In this document: positions 24,431-38,200 of the stretch, piece by piece
Numbering within the stretch: position 1 is the stretch's first letter
How the letters are laid out: each line of letters opens with the position of its first letter
Source of the DNA: Hygrophila difformis
Lineage: Eukaryota; Streptophyta; Magnoliopsida; Lamiales; Acanthaceae
Assembly (NCBI GenBank): GCA_030278955.1
Contig: JAOANR010000002.1
Location: forward strand, 24,166,057 to 24,230,056
DNA length: 64,000 nt
Direction of reading: 5' to 3'
Made by a program: the position numbers and the translations under genes
The notes under the pieces: model-generated
The model's database searches: none
Seen by the model: only the letters and a program-made list of their open reading frames with translations
What the model was told of the DNA's origin: nothing

Positions 24431-24716
24431 AATTGCCAACAACTTCTTCACACCGCCGCAACACGTACAGAGCAAACAAAAAACAGAAGAGAACTTGTCA
24501 CCAAAAAAAAAAACAGAAGAGAACTCGGAAATCCAAAGAAGACGACGTCCAACGGCGAACAATATGGCAAATATATGAAATTACTTTTCTACCCTTAGAG
24601 TTAATCTCAATCGTCGATTTTTAAAGACAATCAACGGCTGTAAATGCCCACAGCACATCAAGTCAAAAAGGGTGATTGCACCCTAACGAAATTGATAAAA
24701 GAAAGTAGTTGTGGGC

Positions 24717-25238
24717 AAGGTTTTAAATATCGGTTTCGGTATCTATATCGGACATATAAATTTAGGGAAATTTCGAAGATATATGAAATTTCGGAGATAT
24801 TAGTAATTTTTTGAGAAAACTAATTTGAGTTTCTGAGATGATAAAAATGAAGATATTTCAAAATTCCTCATCTCTATTGCCATATAAATTAGTAATATGC
24901 TAACAATACTCATTTAATGATATAATATGCTAGTAATATTATTGATATCATGCACCATGTTATTGATAAGAGACTTAAAATTGATAAACAAGTTAATTGT
25001 ATGACATCATCAATATGGGTTGAAACATAAATTTTTATTTTTATTTTCTTAAAAAAATATATTTATAAGATTTAGAAAAAATATTTTTAAAAAAAGTTTC
25101 GGGAAATTTCGGTCAAATTTCGGGAAATTTCGGATTTCGGACGAAATTTCGATGGAAATTTTGCAAAAAAATATTGCATGTGAAATTTCACTTCGGGGTG
25201 TCCCGAAATCCGAAATTTCGGGGATATTTAAAACAATG
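24717..25238. mobile_element. MULE-type MITE, copy 1 (522 bp)
   Basis: The ends are inverted: AAGGTTTTAAATATC on the left and GATATTTAAAACAATG on the right. The flanks GTTGTGGGC (24708-24716) and GTTGTGTGA (25239-25247) are a decayed 9-bp duplication. The interior is AAATTTCGG-rich with no ORF. A second copy lies at 40613-41146. It starts only 13 bp past the large MULE's target duplication. Confidence 0.8.
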
Positions 25239-25318
25239 GTTGTGTGATGCTGGCGGAACTGACAAAAGATATCGCAGGTTTTACAGAGAGGCGAAATCGT
25301 GTTTCGTGAGCGACATGA

Positions 25319-25640
25319 AAGGATGTTAAATCAAATGGGTGCAAGGGACACTGTCCTTGAATGCAATGATCAATTGCTAGACATCGAAGGATGTTAAATC
25401 AAATGGCCGTAAGGGACATTGTTTCTTGGAATGTATGATGATCGATTGCTAACTTGCTATATATTGAAATCGGAATTATTAGAGATGCCCGAGAGTTGTT
25501 CGATGTAATGACTAAAAGGACTTAAGCTTCTTGGAATACCATTATCATTGGGTATAGAAAAATTGCGTTGAAGATGTTTGTGGAAATACTTGGAATATGT
25601 GTAGCGTTTGTTTGAGCAAATGCCGATTCTTGGGCGTGAT
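25319..25640 (+). pseudogene. PPR protein gene relic
   Basis: PPR proteins edit or process organelle RNAs. Fragments of a PLS-type PPR repeat survive: MAVRDIVSWNV (25403-25435), then after a frame break RDARELFDVMTKRT (25481 on), a TAA, and ASWNTIIIGY (to about 25556). AAGGATGTTAAATCAAATGG occurs twice (25319 and 25388), so part was duplicated before decay. Too degraded to work. Confidence 0.6.
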
Positions 25641-26001
25641 AAAGCGGTGTATAAACCAAAAGTTTAGAAAAGGAAAAATTGAAAACATAAAATTAAATTA
25701 ATATACTCCAAAACCATGACCAAAAACACATTTAACTCAACTCAAATCCAAGGAATTGAACCCCAATTCGAAGTAATTCCTTAGTTTGACCAAAGGACCC
25801 TTTATATTCTTACAATTAACTTTTTAAGCTAAAAAATGAGTATGAAACTATAAGCAATATGGGCAGGCACGTAGTTAAGAACAAACATCCATGCTTCGGG
25901 TTTGATTCGGGTGAGAGACAGGAAATCATCACTGGTTGGACAAATGACTTTGGAACATACCACTTGTGGCGAGGATCTCCTTCATTGCCGGCTATGACTC
26001 C

Positions 26002-29000
26002 TCAATCGCTCTGCTCCATATCGGAGTTTTGATTGTGTTCGGGGGGCTGCTTCTGTGTTGGCTCTTCTTCATCTGATTCTGACCAAGCTCTTCTTCGTCG
26101 GCTTGCATTTGGTACAGCACCCTAAACCAAGAGAGAATAGAATATGACTCAAGAAATAGGAATGCAAGAAAGTGAAGTAAAACAAAAGCTCTTAGAAATA
26201 TGATGCTGTGAAGGACTAAAGGGATATATGCAAAAGCAGAACAAGAAAGAATTATGCTTCTGGCAGGTGCTGTGTCATATTATCAGAGTGATTAATGTCA
26301 GAGTAACCATTGGAATCAAGGGACAAAAGGTTTTTGGTACACTCAGAATGAGAAGTCAGAAATGAGAGCGATGGTTTTATCCATTACCCTCATGCAGTGA
26401 TACACATACATATATGGCGTGAAGCCAGAGAGAGAGAGAGAGCGAGGGAGTTACCGCATCATCCTCAGCATCAGAGTCTTCTAGGCCAGCCGCTGCAAGA
26501 AGATCCTGAGGATTGTCTTCTTTCTCTTCATTATCATTTGCACGATCATCTTGCTCCCTATACGAGGCATCATACTCACCATCCTCATGATCCTCCACCT
26601 CCGCCTCAGCTTCCTCAGATTCGTAGCGTGATCTCTTATCCTTCTTCCTCCGCTTACCCCCTTTCCTCTTCCTTTTCTCGCTATGCCCCCCCTCCTCATC
26701 ATCAGTGGGCTTCCGCTTTGAACCAGAGCTCTTCCATTGTTCCTAAAACAAAGATAAACCTTTTAGCTCACACTCACACACATACACACACAAACACACA
26801 CATATATGTATAATAAATCAAATCTAAAAAGAAAATTGATGGTAGGATTGGTAATGAATGAAGAAATGAAGTGTTGAATGCATGCACATTATTCTCCTTC
26901 AGTCCCACAATTAATGTCTTGCTTGCCTTCTTGGGTTAATCCCAACATTAATGTCTTCTTTCCAAAAAAGGTACTAGTAATTACAATCTTTTTTTTTTAA
27001 GCAATTAAAGGCCAATTAAAGGCCTGGGAAAGGGGTGGTGGGAGTCCATACCACACAAATTACAAAGGGAACAAAGGGGAGGGATAGGGGGCCGGATGGG
27101 GATTCGAACCCCCCCCCCCCCCCCAACCTATACGCTGGGAGTCGGGGGACTAGGGTAAGTCCCCAACCCCAGTAATTACAAAATTTTGAACATACTATAT
27201 AATTATTAAATCCAAACACGCTACCATCAAATCAATTTAATAAATAAATCAATTAAAATTAGAAACTTACCCATCAATAAATCCAAACTCACAACCATAA
27301 ATATCTAATTTACCACTCACTTTAAACACTAATTAAACACTAATCTACCGCACATTAATTCACATGCCGATCAGTAACACAAGACAACAATTCTGGGACA
27401 GAGGGTGTACAACATAATATATATATATATATATATATAATATAATATAATGCAGAAACTCGTCCAAATTCAAACTCACGAAATCTCTAATTTACCCCTC
27501 ACTTGAAACACTAATCCACTGCACCTTAATTCTCGTGCCGAACAATAACAAGACAACAATTCTGGGACAGAGGGTGTGCAGCAGAATATATCAGGAAACT
27601 TGTCCAAATTCTTCTATCCTTTTTAAAATCATCTTCAGGATTATGCTCAAATTGAGATAGAATCTTGGGAGTTAGTTAACCTAGGAATTTAAAATTGGCA
27701 AAGTATTCATATGAATCACATCTCTTGGATTTGAGGGGAGATTTAAAGGTCAATTATTTACTTTACACTTACTGTTTGGTAATAAATGTAAATTTTAGCG
27801 ACAAATCCATTATTCCAATTTCCAAACATAAAATTTTAAATGAAACCATTTTTCTTATATCAAATCCACCTTAACAAGAAAGCCCACGGTGATATCCTAT
27901 TCTGAACAAAATGTTCTGATAATTAATCAGGGAAATAGCATATCAAGAAAGAACCAACTGGTTGCTAAATATGAGGTAGTATGTGCTACACTATTAGGCA
28001 ATAAATGGTTTTTATGTAGATAAGAGCATCTAAAAAACATCAGATAGAAGCAGTTCTCAGAAGAGAGTAAAAAATGTTGAAAATGAACGAAGACTAAACA
28101 GATTATAAGCAATCTATTACCTTCATGCGTTCCAAATGCTTTTCTTGTTGCATAACTTGCTTTAATTCATCCTCTTGTTTACGCTTTTCCAACTGCTTTT
28201 TAACTTAAATAATATGAGTAAATGAAGAGGTAAAAGTTAACTGAAATGAGATAAAGGAAAACAATCAATAACCTGGACTTTTCTGTGTTCTTCAGCCTTT
28301 CTGCGTGATTCATCAGCCAACTCCATCTGGCGCATGACTTCCAATCTTTGGATATTCTGCATCTCTTCACGCTCAGCAAGATCACAATGAACATTCGCAG
28401 CTTCGAGCAAGTGCTTGCAATATGCAACATGAGTTTCAATTTTCTTCTCATCAAATCCATGAAAGTGAAGGTTTGAAGCTGAAGACAGCAGGCTAAACAC
28501 ACGGACGGCATTTTTTAGCTCAGCAACAGTTGCACGCACCTGTGGCGTAGTCGAATAGTGGCAATTCAAATCAGAACTACAGTGAATGCTATAATATGGA
28601 TCCTAGATGAGTATCACATTAACAGACAGGTCACGGGACTATTTTTTACGAGGACGAAACAACTAAATTAAGGCACGAAAATGGGCACACAAATATAATG
28701 ATTATGATAAGCTTATTGTTGAAGCCTCTATTCCCTCATATAGGGACACGGGACACCAAAGATGACTAGTAAAGAGACAGAAAACAGAAAATCTTAGATT
28801 TTCCAAGACGAGCAGATTAGATCAAACAGAGAAAGAAATGCATATCTGCAAGGCACCCCAAGCAATGGTAGTGAAGTTGAAATAGTAGCAATCCTCAAGA
28901 CTGAAAAAAATCGAAAGTTACCATTCATCAAGTCAAAGCAGGAAAACATCAAGATAAAAAATGACCTCATCCAGTGTCCGTTTTGTCTTTTGAAGTGTTG

Positions 29001-30365
29001 ATGCTGAGAACTTCTGCAGAGTAACTCCAGCATCAAACCTTAATGTGTAATTTGATGGAGCCAGGTGAATGGCTCTTAGCAAAGTTTTCTTACAGTCTTG
29101 CCATTGTTCAGCTTCATAATGTGTTCGTGCCAAGTACAGAAGCACTTGACTATCAGTATTATGGTAGAACTTGCGCAGACAATTTTGATACTGCAATGAG
29201 CAAACTTTTAAGAGTGCATAGGCAAAAGCACTAGGTTTTGCAAAACTATACAAACAGAAAATACTGAACAAACCATTTTTACTGCCAAGGCATGATTGCC
29301 CTGAGCAAAATGAACATGTGCAAGGTTAATCCAGACATCCGGCATCAGAACATTAAAACTTCCACTTGCAGCTTCTTGAACCTATAGAAAATGAACATTG
29401 GTGCTTAAATAGGGTGTATCATTCCTTTGTCACAATTAGATAATAAAGAAGCGCTAGAGACCTGTGTAAACAGATCTTTGGCTATATCAAATTGACCCTT
29501 CTCTGCAAATACCATACCAGCCCCATTTGCTGCATAGAGGTTAGCAGGTTGTTGCAAAAGAACCTGGCAAAGAAGAAATATAGTGAGTAATAGAAGGAAC
29601 ATGATGGTGCATGTATAAACGATAGTCTGGATAACATGAAAGCACCTTATAAATGATTGAAAATTAGCAAACAAGTTTAGCCAGTCAGATTCAACTCAAC
29701 TGAGGCCACAATTAACAACCACAAGGCAAAAAGGCTAAAGAGGTATAAAAGGGAAATGACAAGGTAACACTAGTAAGTAGTGATTCAATAAATTATCTCC
29801 CACAGAGACAGTGGATAGCATACTTTAGTGTAGAGTTCCTTGGCCTTCTCGTAATGTGTAGCTTCCAATTTAGGAGCTCTTTTCTCATTACGATTTGCTG
29901 CAAAGTAATTCCAATTTCCCTGGAAGACATCAAGAAAGGGTGGAACTCACTGAGATTGTAAAATGATAATGATAATCATAAGTAATGAGAGCACATTCTA
30001 GGCAAACTCTTAAATAATTGTAAAAAGGCCAAGTTACAGCTCTCAATCAACATAAAGATATGAAGTTGAGAGAAAATACCATTAAAGAATAGAAATTAGG
30101 AAAAGTGTTGAAGTTATAACTTTAAAAATGCATTAGGATTATGCCATGTACCAGGCAAACAGCAGCATAAGAATCCTTTGAATCAGTTGACTCCTTTGCT
30201 GTCCGGAAAGTTTCTTTTGCTTTCACCCAGTCATCATTTTTAAGCTCCAAATCACCGAGCATTATTAAAGCATCTGGGCATTTCTCATCCACTTTCAGTG
30301 CATCACCAATCTAGGACAAAAACATCTCATTTGAGCAGACATATTGATCTAAATGACAAGAGACA

Positions 30366-30402
<37 letters not shown>

Positions 30403-33400
30403 ATTGAAGAAAGATTTTGCAGAGGAATATAACCAGTTCAAAGCTAATTGGAACATTGTTTCGAGCTTTAGCAATGGCAGCAAGTCTCAAATACACATCC
30501 GTATATTCTGGAAACTGAAATTAATGTGGAAAATTAGGACAAAGCAATGGTGAACGAGAATAAATCATGAAAGAGGATTAGTAAAACAACTCTAACAAGA
30601 TCATAAATAATCACTAGCATCAATGTTTCAAGAAAATAACAGAGCCAATAATGCAGACTCGTGCTGAGAAAAGGTTGGCAAAGTAATACAACGCACAGGA
30701 AAAAGTTCTTGTCATGCATCAATCATGAAGCCAACAATTAAATTTCATCAGCTTATGGCATACCAAATGAAAATTCAAATATATCAATTACCCATATGCT
30801 TATAATTCGACATCTCTGCTAGGGGATCACAGTCTAGTGAAACATCAATCAGTGTTTACTTCAAAACTACATACAAATTGTACATGCATTTCAACACGTC
30901 GCTTGTCATGTGTATATGTCTAAACACATTGTTGTAGTAGGTTATCTAGCACCTTAGTTGGTAAGCCATCAACTCATAGTCACAGCTTTGTAGTGGCATC
31001 GACTTTATGCCAGGAAAATGTTAGAAGACAAGATCGAGAACAAAATCAATATAAAATCAAAGAACCACCATCCCACAAGAGAAACTAAAACCAAACCACA
31101 CTCTAATCAATCATTAAATATATGGAAATCAGATAGAAATTGATACCTTAAACAATATCAGACGATATAGAATACTGGCTAACTCAGTTTTATGCATCTG
31201 CTCCAACACTCTAGCCAAATTAAACAATGTTGAAACTTTAGTCCAAGGTAGTTCCACAGATAACCCTTGTTCTTCTAGTCGATGAAACAGTTGCAAATCT
31301 TTGAGCTGATGGATACTCGCACTAGCGTCAATAGGATATAATGCATTAGCTATCAGATTAGCTTGTGCTATTCGCCTGGGACTCCTCTGTTCCACATGGC
31401 CAGAGGCTTCACCATGAACATCAGTCTTGGTCACATATGAGTTAGATTCACCCTCAGCTTCACAAAAATCACACCATATTCCCTCTCCTAGAGCTTCTTT
31501 ATATGCCTCAGCAGCAAGCTGGTAAAAACAAGAAATTACAGCAGCCAATAAATACAATTAAGTAGGACTCACTATATCTTGAATCAGTACCAAAAGAAAG
31601 TGCACTAACCTCAAACTCTCCTCTTTCAAAGTGAAGAGACCCAATATTATTAAGCAGTTCCAAAGGTACTTCCTCTTTCCCCTTTTTCAGCAGATTTCGA
31701 GCCTGAAGAAAACCAAAGGTTTCATTAATGAGACCAGATTTATGATTAGATTTTAATAATCTATGCTAGAAGCTAGGAACGGAAACTGAGTAGGCAAACA
31801 AACTCATTAATCAAATCCACAAAAAGAATTTACAATATTTTAATGTCAGTAAAAACAAAGGTGCATGTTTCTTCTGCTCTTATCTAGGAAAAGTTTTCAT
31901 TGCTTCCTTTCTATCAAATTAGTTATGAAGGCCAAGCAAGACATCAGTAGGCCCTGATAAAAGTCATAAGCAAGACATCAGTACATGTTTTGATGCATTG
32001 TTAGAGACTTAAGAGTAATTTCTTCCGCGCTTATTCACAAAAATTTCCTCTTTACACACAAGTTTCTCAACATTACATTTATGTTCTTTCATATATAAAT
32101 AAAAAAAAAAGAAAAAAAAAAGAATAACTCATAAAATCCTATATCCTACCCTGTACAATTCCTATATAAAATATAAAACAATTAACTCCATCATTCTATA
32201 ACATTGTTTCAAAATCAAAATCACCCAAATTTCGGGGTGAATACCAAGTCACCTCCCAAAATTTTAATTACCTCAAAATGCCTGAACCATCTTAATTATA
32301 TCAATTTACTCCCTGCAATCATTTTCTGTTTGCATTAGCAGAATATTCCTTAATAATTCAGTTATATTCATAATATATTCACTATGCTTTTTAAGCATAA
32401 TAGATCTAAACTTTTAAAATCTAATCAAAATTCAGTTCAACTATTTGTATTAGTAAAATACATAAAAAAATTCCAAAATGTACTATTTTTAACTACAAAA
32501 ACATACAACAACGCTGAAAATTTTCTTTACTGATAGAATACCTTGGTAAGTTTTAAAATGTAAATGTTTAAACTTTGACATATCCAATCAAATTATCAAT
32601 CATACCCTTAAAGTAAACTTACATTCTATTTATTTGAAAAAAAATCAAGTTCTTTAATAAATAAAATAAATTATATAGCAAATGTAGCTTGAAAATCAGT
32701 TTTTTTAGATCATAAAAAAAATATAAATAAAAGTAATAAAAAAACATTATAATATGCATGTACACACACATATATATGTATATATGATATTACCCCCTCC
32801 TCCAATCTCCTTCCAGCAGTAGCTGCTTCACCAATCCAGCAAACTGAAAAGAGTGGGGGGGGGGGGGGGGGGGGGGGGCTGGCAGGTGGCATGGCAGGGT
32901 TGAAATAAAATGTGGGAAGACAATGTGGCCAAGGCAATGGGGGCAGCAACTGGTGGGGACATTTTGCTCTGATTAAGAAGTTTGGGAGGATTTTGATGTG
33001 GAGCGACATGATTAAGAAGTTTGGGGTGATTTCAGCCATGAGAGAGAGGAGGGGCTCAAAATCAACCAAAGATGCATCCCTTGATTCACCATTCCATAAG
33101 TGAGACCCCAACCCACCTATAAATACCCCTCTCCATTCATTCAACTCCTCACACCAAAATCCTCTTCTCTGTCTATCTTAAATTTCTCTCTAGTGCTCTC
33201 TAAGTGTTCTTGAGAGTCCGAGTGCTCAAAGAAGTGGAAGCAAGCTATAGGAGTTCCTTTGGTTGAGTTTTAGCAAGTGCTCTTCTTAACAGTAAGCTGG
33301 TCTTACCCGAACATTATGTGTTTCATGCAAGTTCTTGAATTTATTCATAGTTCTATGCATGAAATGCTTTTTAAATGCTTTAATCATGTGTTTATGCTTG

Positions 33401-35257
33401 GTTGTTAAAATGCTTTTGGGATTTTAATCCCATGTTTGTGTCAAAATGATTTTAAACCCTTTAATCTTATGTTTTTGGGCTAGCTTGATGTCAAATTTTT
33501 GAATGGACCATTAGGCCATTATATGGAATTAAATTAAATGAAATTGTTTGAGGGCGTGAGCACCGCGGTGGTGCCTGAGTTGTGGATCACCGAACTCCCC
33601 TCTGACTCATTGTTTAAAAAGACGTTGCTGAGGGCCTCTGCTCGAAGCGGTACAAAACCGTACAAGAGGTGCCGCCTCTGGTACATGAACAAAAAAGCAC
33701 GCCTCGCCAATGGTGAGGCGGTTGAGGCAGGCTGAGGCGGACGCCTCAGGCCCAAACGTTATTATTATTAATTTTTTAAAAATAAAATTAAATTAAAATG
33801 GGCATCATGGGCTCAAACCTGTCTTCTCGTATTCTGCCGTGCCTTCTCGCAAAGTGGTTTCTGGACTTCTCTTCTCCCTCACCAGCCAGCAGCCTTAACA
33901 CCTTTGTCTTCTAGCCCTTCACTCTTCACTGCCAGTTGCACACAGGTTTTACTTAATTCCTTCTATTTTTATTTATTAATTTTCTCCATCTGTTGTGTGT
34001 TTTTCACTATATGAAGATGAGAATAGCTTCTTAGATTTCTGAATAATTATAATTTATATTCCTTATTATTTGTTTTGAACTTATGATTTTAAAGATGTGA
34101 AATATTTTAAATTGTTCTGAATTTATATTTTAGATGTTTTAAAAACATTGATATATCTTAATTTTCTTTAATATCTTATATATAATTTTACGTATTTTTC
34201 AATTTACGTCTCGATTTTACGCCTTGTACCGCCTCGAGGCTTACGCCTCGTGAGGCAGTACAAAATCGTACCGTCTCAAAAATCGTACTTTAAAACATTT
34301 CTCTAACTAAGTAGAAGGACGGTTCCTCCCTTAGTCCCACATGTTTTGAGCCTCTATTTCGCTAGGCGTAAGACGTGGTCGCAATCTAGTCTACCCGGGT
34401 ATTAAACTCATAATTGAATCATGTGCATTGGGTCGTGGCTAGTACTGTGGCCAAATAAAAATAATGATTAAATGACTTGTTAATTATTTGGATACTTGTG
34501 TCCTCGGAACGAGGCTAGTTTGCTCAGCATTGTTGCTCAATGCTGATTTATTTGTTGTTTTTCCCTTTTTTCAGGGTAACTTTCTTACTGAAGAATTGCA
34601 CACACTTAGGCTCGAGGAGGTTTATTTTCAGAAATAAGGTATTTTAAATTCTTATATCATATTATCTTTAAAACAATTGTTTTGAACATGACCCCAATTA
34701 TGTTATTCATGTTAAACATTGTTTTGAGATTAATAAAGTATTGCATTCCTTTTTAAATCACTAGAAATTTTATTATGCTTTAGTGTTAATTGTGTTTAAA
34801 CCATGGAATACAAATTAGACTTGGGTGCTATCGAGTTGCGAGTTGCTTCTGTCTAAAGAGGCTTGGTGATAACAAGACCCTTCATCCGGTGGCCCACCTC
34901 CCTTTCCTTAGAACCCCTCGACACAACTTTATAGAACTCAAGTACTTAAGAGTAATTCCTAAATTAAGACAGGCTAGTCAAGTTTTCCTACATTTAGCCT
35001 TAGCATTTCTTAACTTGATAAGGAATGTGGCGGTAAGCCGGTAACACTTCCCACCCAACAGGTTAAAAAAGAAATCAAAACAGGATTTCTTGTTTCTGAA
35101 GTAAAGATGCATTTCTCTAAAACCATTCTAAAAATAAATAAAAGGAAGCGTACAAGAATGGATACAATGTCGGTCAAATTGACAAATGGATACAATGGTG
35201 AGATGGAAATAAAAATAATGTTACGACAGGAAATACAGGTCTGAATTGTTGAAACTG

Positions 35258-35293
<36 letters not shown>

Positions 35294-38200
35294 GCTATGA
35301 ATATGACTGGCCACATTAAAATAATTTGGTTTGGGTTTTCCAAACAGTGCGCTGACCAAAGAATGAATGTCTGACTAAATGTTTTCCTTTTCACACTTTT
35401 TTAATTGTGTATGGCGTTTAAACAAAAAGTTAGTGGAAGGAAACTGTAATTATGTGCTTTTGGATTATTTAAGCACATGTTTACCACAGATTGAGAAAAG
35501 TAGTTTCATTCAAACTTCTGGTGGAAAAAGATTATTTCAGATTCAGACCTTACGTAGAAATTAGAGAATCTGATCTTTTATACCTTTTCTTCTAAACAGG
35601 TGTTGCATTGATTATATTATTCAGCATTTTGTTCCACAAGGAAGATGTACAAAGTACAATTTTAATTGTAACTGGAATGGTTCCATGTATTCTGTTGAAA
35701 TAGAGACTATTATTATGATTTTCCAGCTTCAGAAAAATAAAATTGAAAAAAGAAGAGGGAAGCAGTTGTTGCAAAATGAGCAGCAAAGAGTAAAGTTGGA
35801 AATCAGTTACAGTTTTAAGTGCATCTAAAGCCGCATTGATGTCTGTTGAAATTAATAAATCGCCAAGATCCAGAAATGCCTGTCAATGTGTAACAAGTTA
35901 CGGTTAAGCAAATAACCAATTAAAATATCCTGTACGCCATTGTTGAAAACAAGCATACAAAATACCCCATACTCAAGAAGATGAATCTGAGAATGCTAAA
36001 ATATACAAATCGCAGAAACAATTCATTTGGATATTACTTAATTTGTATTTAATATCCATGACAGTTCTTTCAAATCTAAAGCTAGCTTTCTCCAAGAATG
36101 GCATTTGGAATCTTGCTATCTAGTGCCCAAAATGATGGCTATTGGTAAGGCTGCATTACTTGGAGCAATTGGTTCAATTCTCAGGAAATCCATGTCAATA
36201 TGCAGAAAACTGAGACATATCATGGCTGGATCTATATAATAGCACAAATCAGAATGGTGATAGTTCATACTCTCAGACAGTAGACTCAACCTAATAACTT
36301 TAGCAACACGGATACAGTGGATGCAATACACAACATAACAAAGAGCATTGAATTAGCGAAATCAAGTATAAAATGAACAGCAAATACAATCACCTGAGGA
36401 TCTCGAGGATCAATTTTGGTAGCTTTCTTGTATAGTTCTTGTGCCTTCTCATTCTGATCAAGTAGAACATAAATGTGTGCAAGAGCCTGTAACAAAACAA
36501 ATGTACTCAGTCATAACCAAATAATATCCTGAAGACAATGAATTTGTTACATAATTCTTCACTCACCTTCAATGTTTCAGAATTTTCAGGTTGCACCTCC
36601 AAGACTTTTTCAAAATTGGCCAATGCACTTCTTAGATCCCCTAATTTTTGTTGGACCTGACCCAGACCTATTTGAAGGAAAAGTTAATCGGTCACTCAAC
36701 ATAACTATGCATGATAAAAAAAAAAAATAAGTTACACATAAACTGATGGACTGAATTTTCTTGGATCAATTTCTTGAATGCGAAATCAAATTGTTGATAC
36801 TCTCCCTGCCCAAGCCCAAGGCGAAAGGTTTCTAGGGGCATATTCAGCCAATTCATTCTCAGCACCTCACTTCTTTCAAGAAAAATTGATCAATGTAAAA
36901 TACAATCACATGCTAATATATAACCGGGTTTACTGGGATACACTTTAGCTATTTTTCCTTACCTTGCCAACCGATGCTGTTTGACGGACTCAGATGACAG
37001 TAAAGATAGTCTATGTTGAGGCATATGAACTTGGGGCAAGGGTTAAAAAAAAAAAAAAAAAAAAAAAAGGAAGAAGAAGAAAAGAAAAGCAAAGTGCCTT
37101 ATTTTCCTTGCGTACGATAAGTTACCACGTGTTTCTGCATGTATAATTGATAACCATAAATGTAATACCTTCTTTTATTCTAAATAAACTAGAATAATCA
37201 AATGGCATATACTACAGAATAAAATTGATGCTAAACTATTTTTTGATTTTGCAACAGTTGACCTAATATGAAATAGTGGCCAATACTTCCTCCATATGTT
37301 AACTAAAATAGATTGATCAAAATTTCCTCATAACATTCCATGAAAAATGAATAAAGGTAGGAAATAGGACAGAACAATCCACTTACCATAATAAGGCAGC
37401 ACAAACTCATGAGGATTATTGCTTTCTTTTACAGAAGCCATATAATACATTCCAGCCTTTTCATAGTCCCCCTGTATCAAGCATTTAAAAACAGTCATAA
37501 CAAGCAAAGGAAATGAGCAAGCAATAAAATCATGGATATTAAAATATTTAGGGCCCCATAAAACTAAATGAGGGTCTGAACCATTAAGTTATAAATTTAT
37601 AATGATTAAATAATTATTTTTAATTTTTTAAAATAAAGAAATATTTGATGCTACTTTCATTCAGTAGTAATAAGTACTGTTAAGTCCTTGAGTTCTATGT
37701 TGTGAAGATGATCAACGTTGTTCTATAGTTGTGACGACGACTCATGAACAACGCAATCTGATAATGGAGAAAGGACAACAAGGGATGCTGACGTGGCAAA
37801 GTTTGTATAGCAGATTTGAATTTTTGTGGAGATACTCGTTTTCCCTCTGATGTTGAAACAACCTATCAACAACGGGTATAGCACAACTGGAAAGTACAAA
37901 TGATGCTGACGTGGCCACTTCCTCCCAGCAGGCTTTAGGGTTTTAAATGGGCCTTGTACTCCTATAAATACCTGTTTTCGAGTCTTCCTCATTAGCACTA
38001 ATATTCAGCCACTCTAAAGAAGAGAAAACAGAGCATTCTTCAAGGTCCTTCTTTGCCATGGTGATCTAAGGGAAGCTTGAGCCATAATCCCCCCAGTTCG
38101 TTGTTGACAGAAGGCAGGAACAACCATTCCACAACTGCATTTCGTTGTTGCCAGAAGACTCCAACAACCGTCCTACTACTGGTATAACTTTAGTTGTTGT

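Larger units (their letters stand above)
12770..24694 (-). mobile_element. Ulp1-carrying Mutator-like element (MULE), 11.9 kb
   Basis: A perfect 9-bp target duplication ATAAAAGAA lies at 12761-12769 and 24695-24703. The outermost 20 bp are inverted: the left reads GGTTATGGTGCGATTG, and the right, reverse complemented, reads CGTTAGGGTGCAATCAC. The element carries four - strand transcription units: FAR1/MURA-type transposase (24430-21392), Ulp1-like protease (20816-16968), an unknown ORF (16800-16207) and an unknown two-exon gene (15378-14323). Plant MULEs with a Ulp1-type protease and short or absent long TIRs are known (Kaonashi/KI-MULE group), and this fits them. Both major genes have lesions, so this copy is unlikely to move on its own. 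Confidence 0.93.
31703..35810. other. CTR9 intron 12, 4.1 kb, repeat-filled
   Basis: Contains a 24-G run (32855-32878), a TATAAATA (33118-33125) followed by a CT-rich leader on the + strand, which looks like an LTR promoter, and a 33-A run (about 35259-35291). I could not define the LTR ends or a target duplication. A possible inserted element with ends TGTTTAAAAAGACG and CGTACTTTAAAACA lies at about 33612-34300; its interior is rich in GCCTC/GAGGC words. Confidence 0.5.

Noticed and set aside
27090..27130. A tRNA gene (GGTTCGAATCC on the - strand)
   Set aside because: No acceptor, D or anticodon arms fold, and the 11-bp target duplication and poly(A) show a SINE.
32710..33144. 144-codon - strand frame with poly-Pro
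   Set aside because: The Pro run is the 24-G homopolymer read on the other strand, inside a CTR9 intron, with no domain.
33612..34310. hAT-like element with TGTTT(A)AAA ends
   Set aside because: The termini match only over about 10 bp and no 8-bp duplication could be confirmed; kept only as a possibility within the intron entry.
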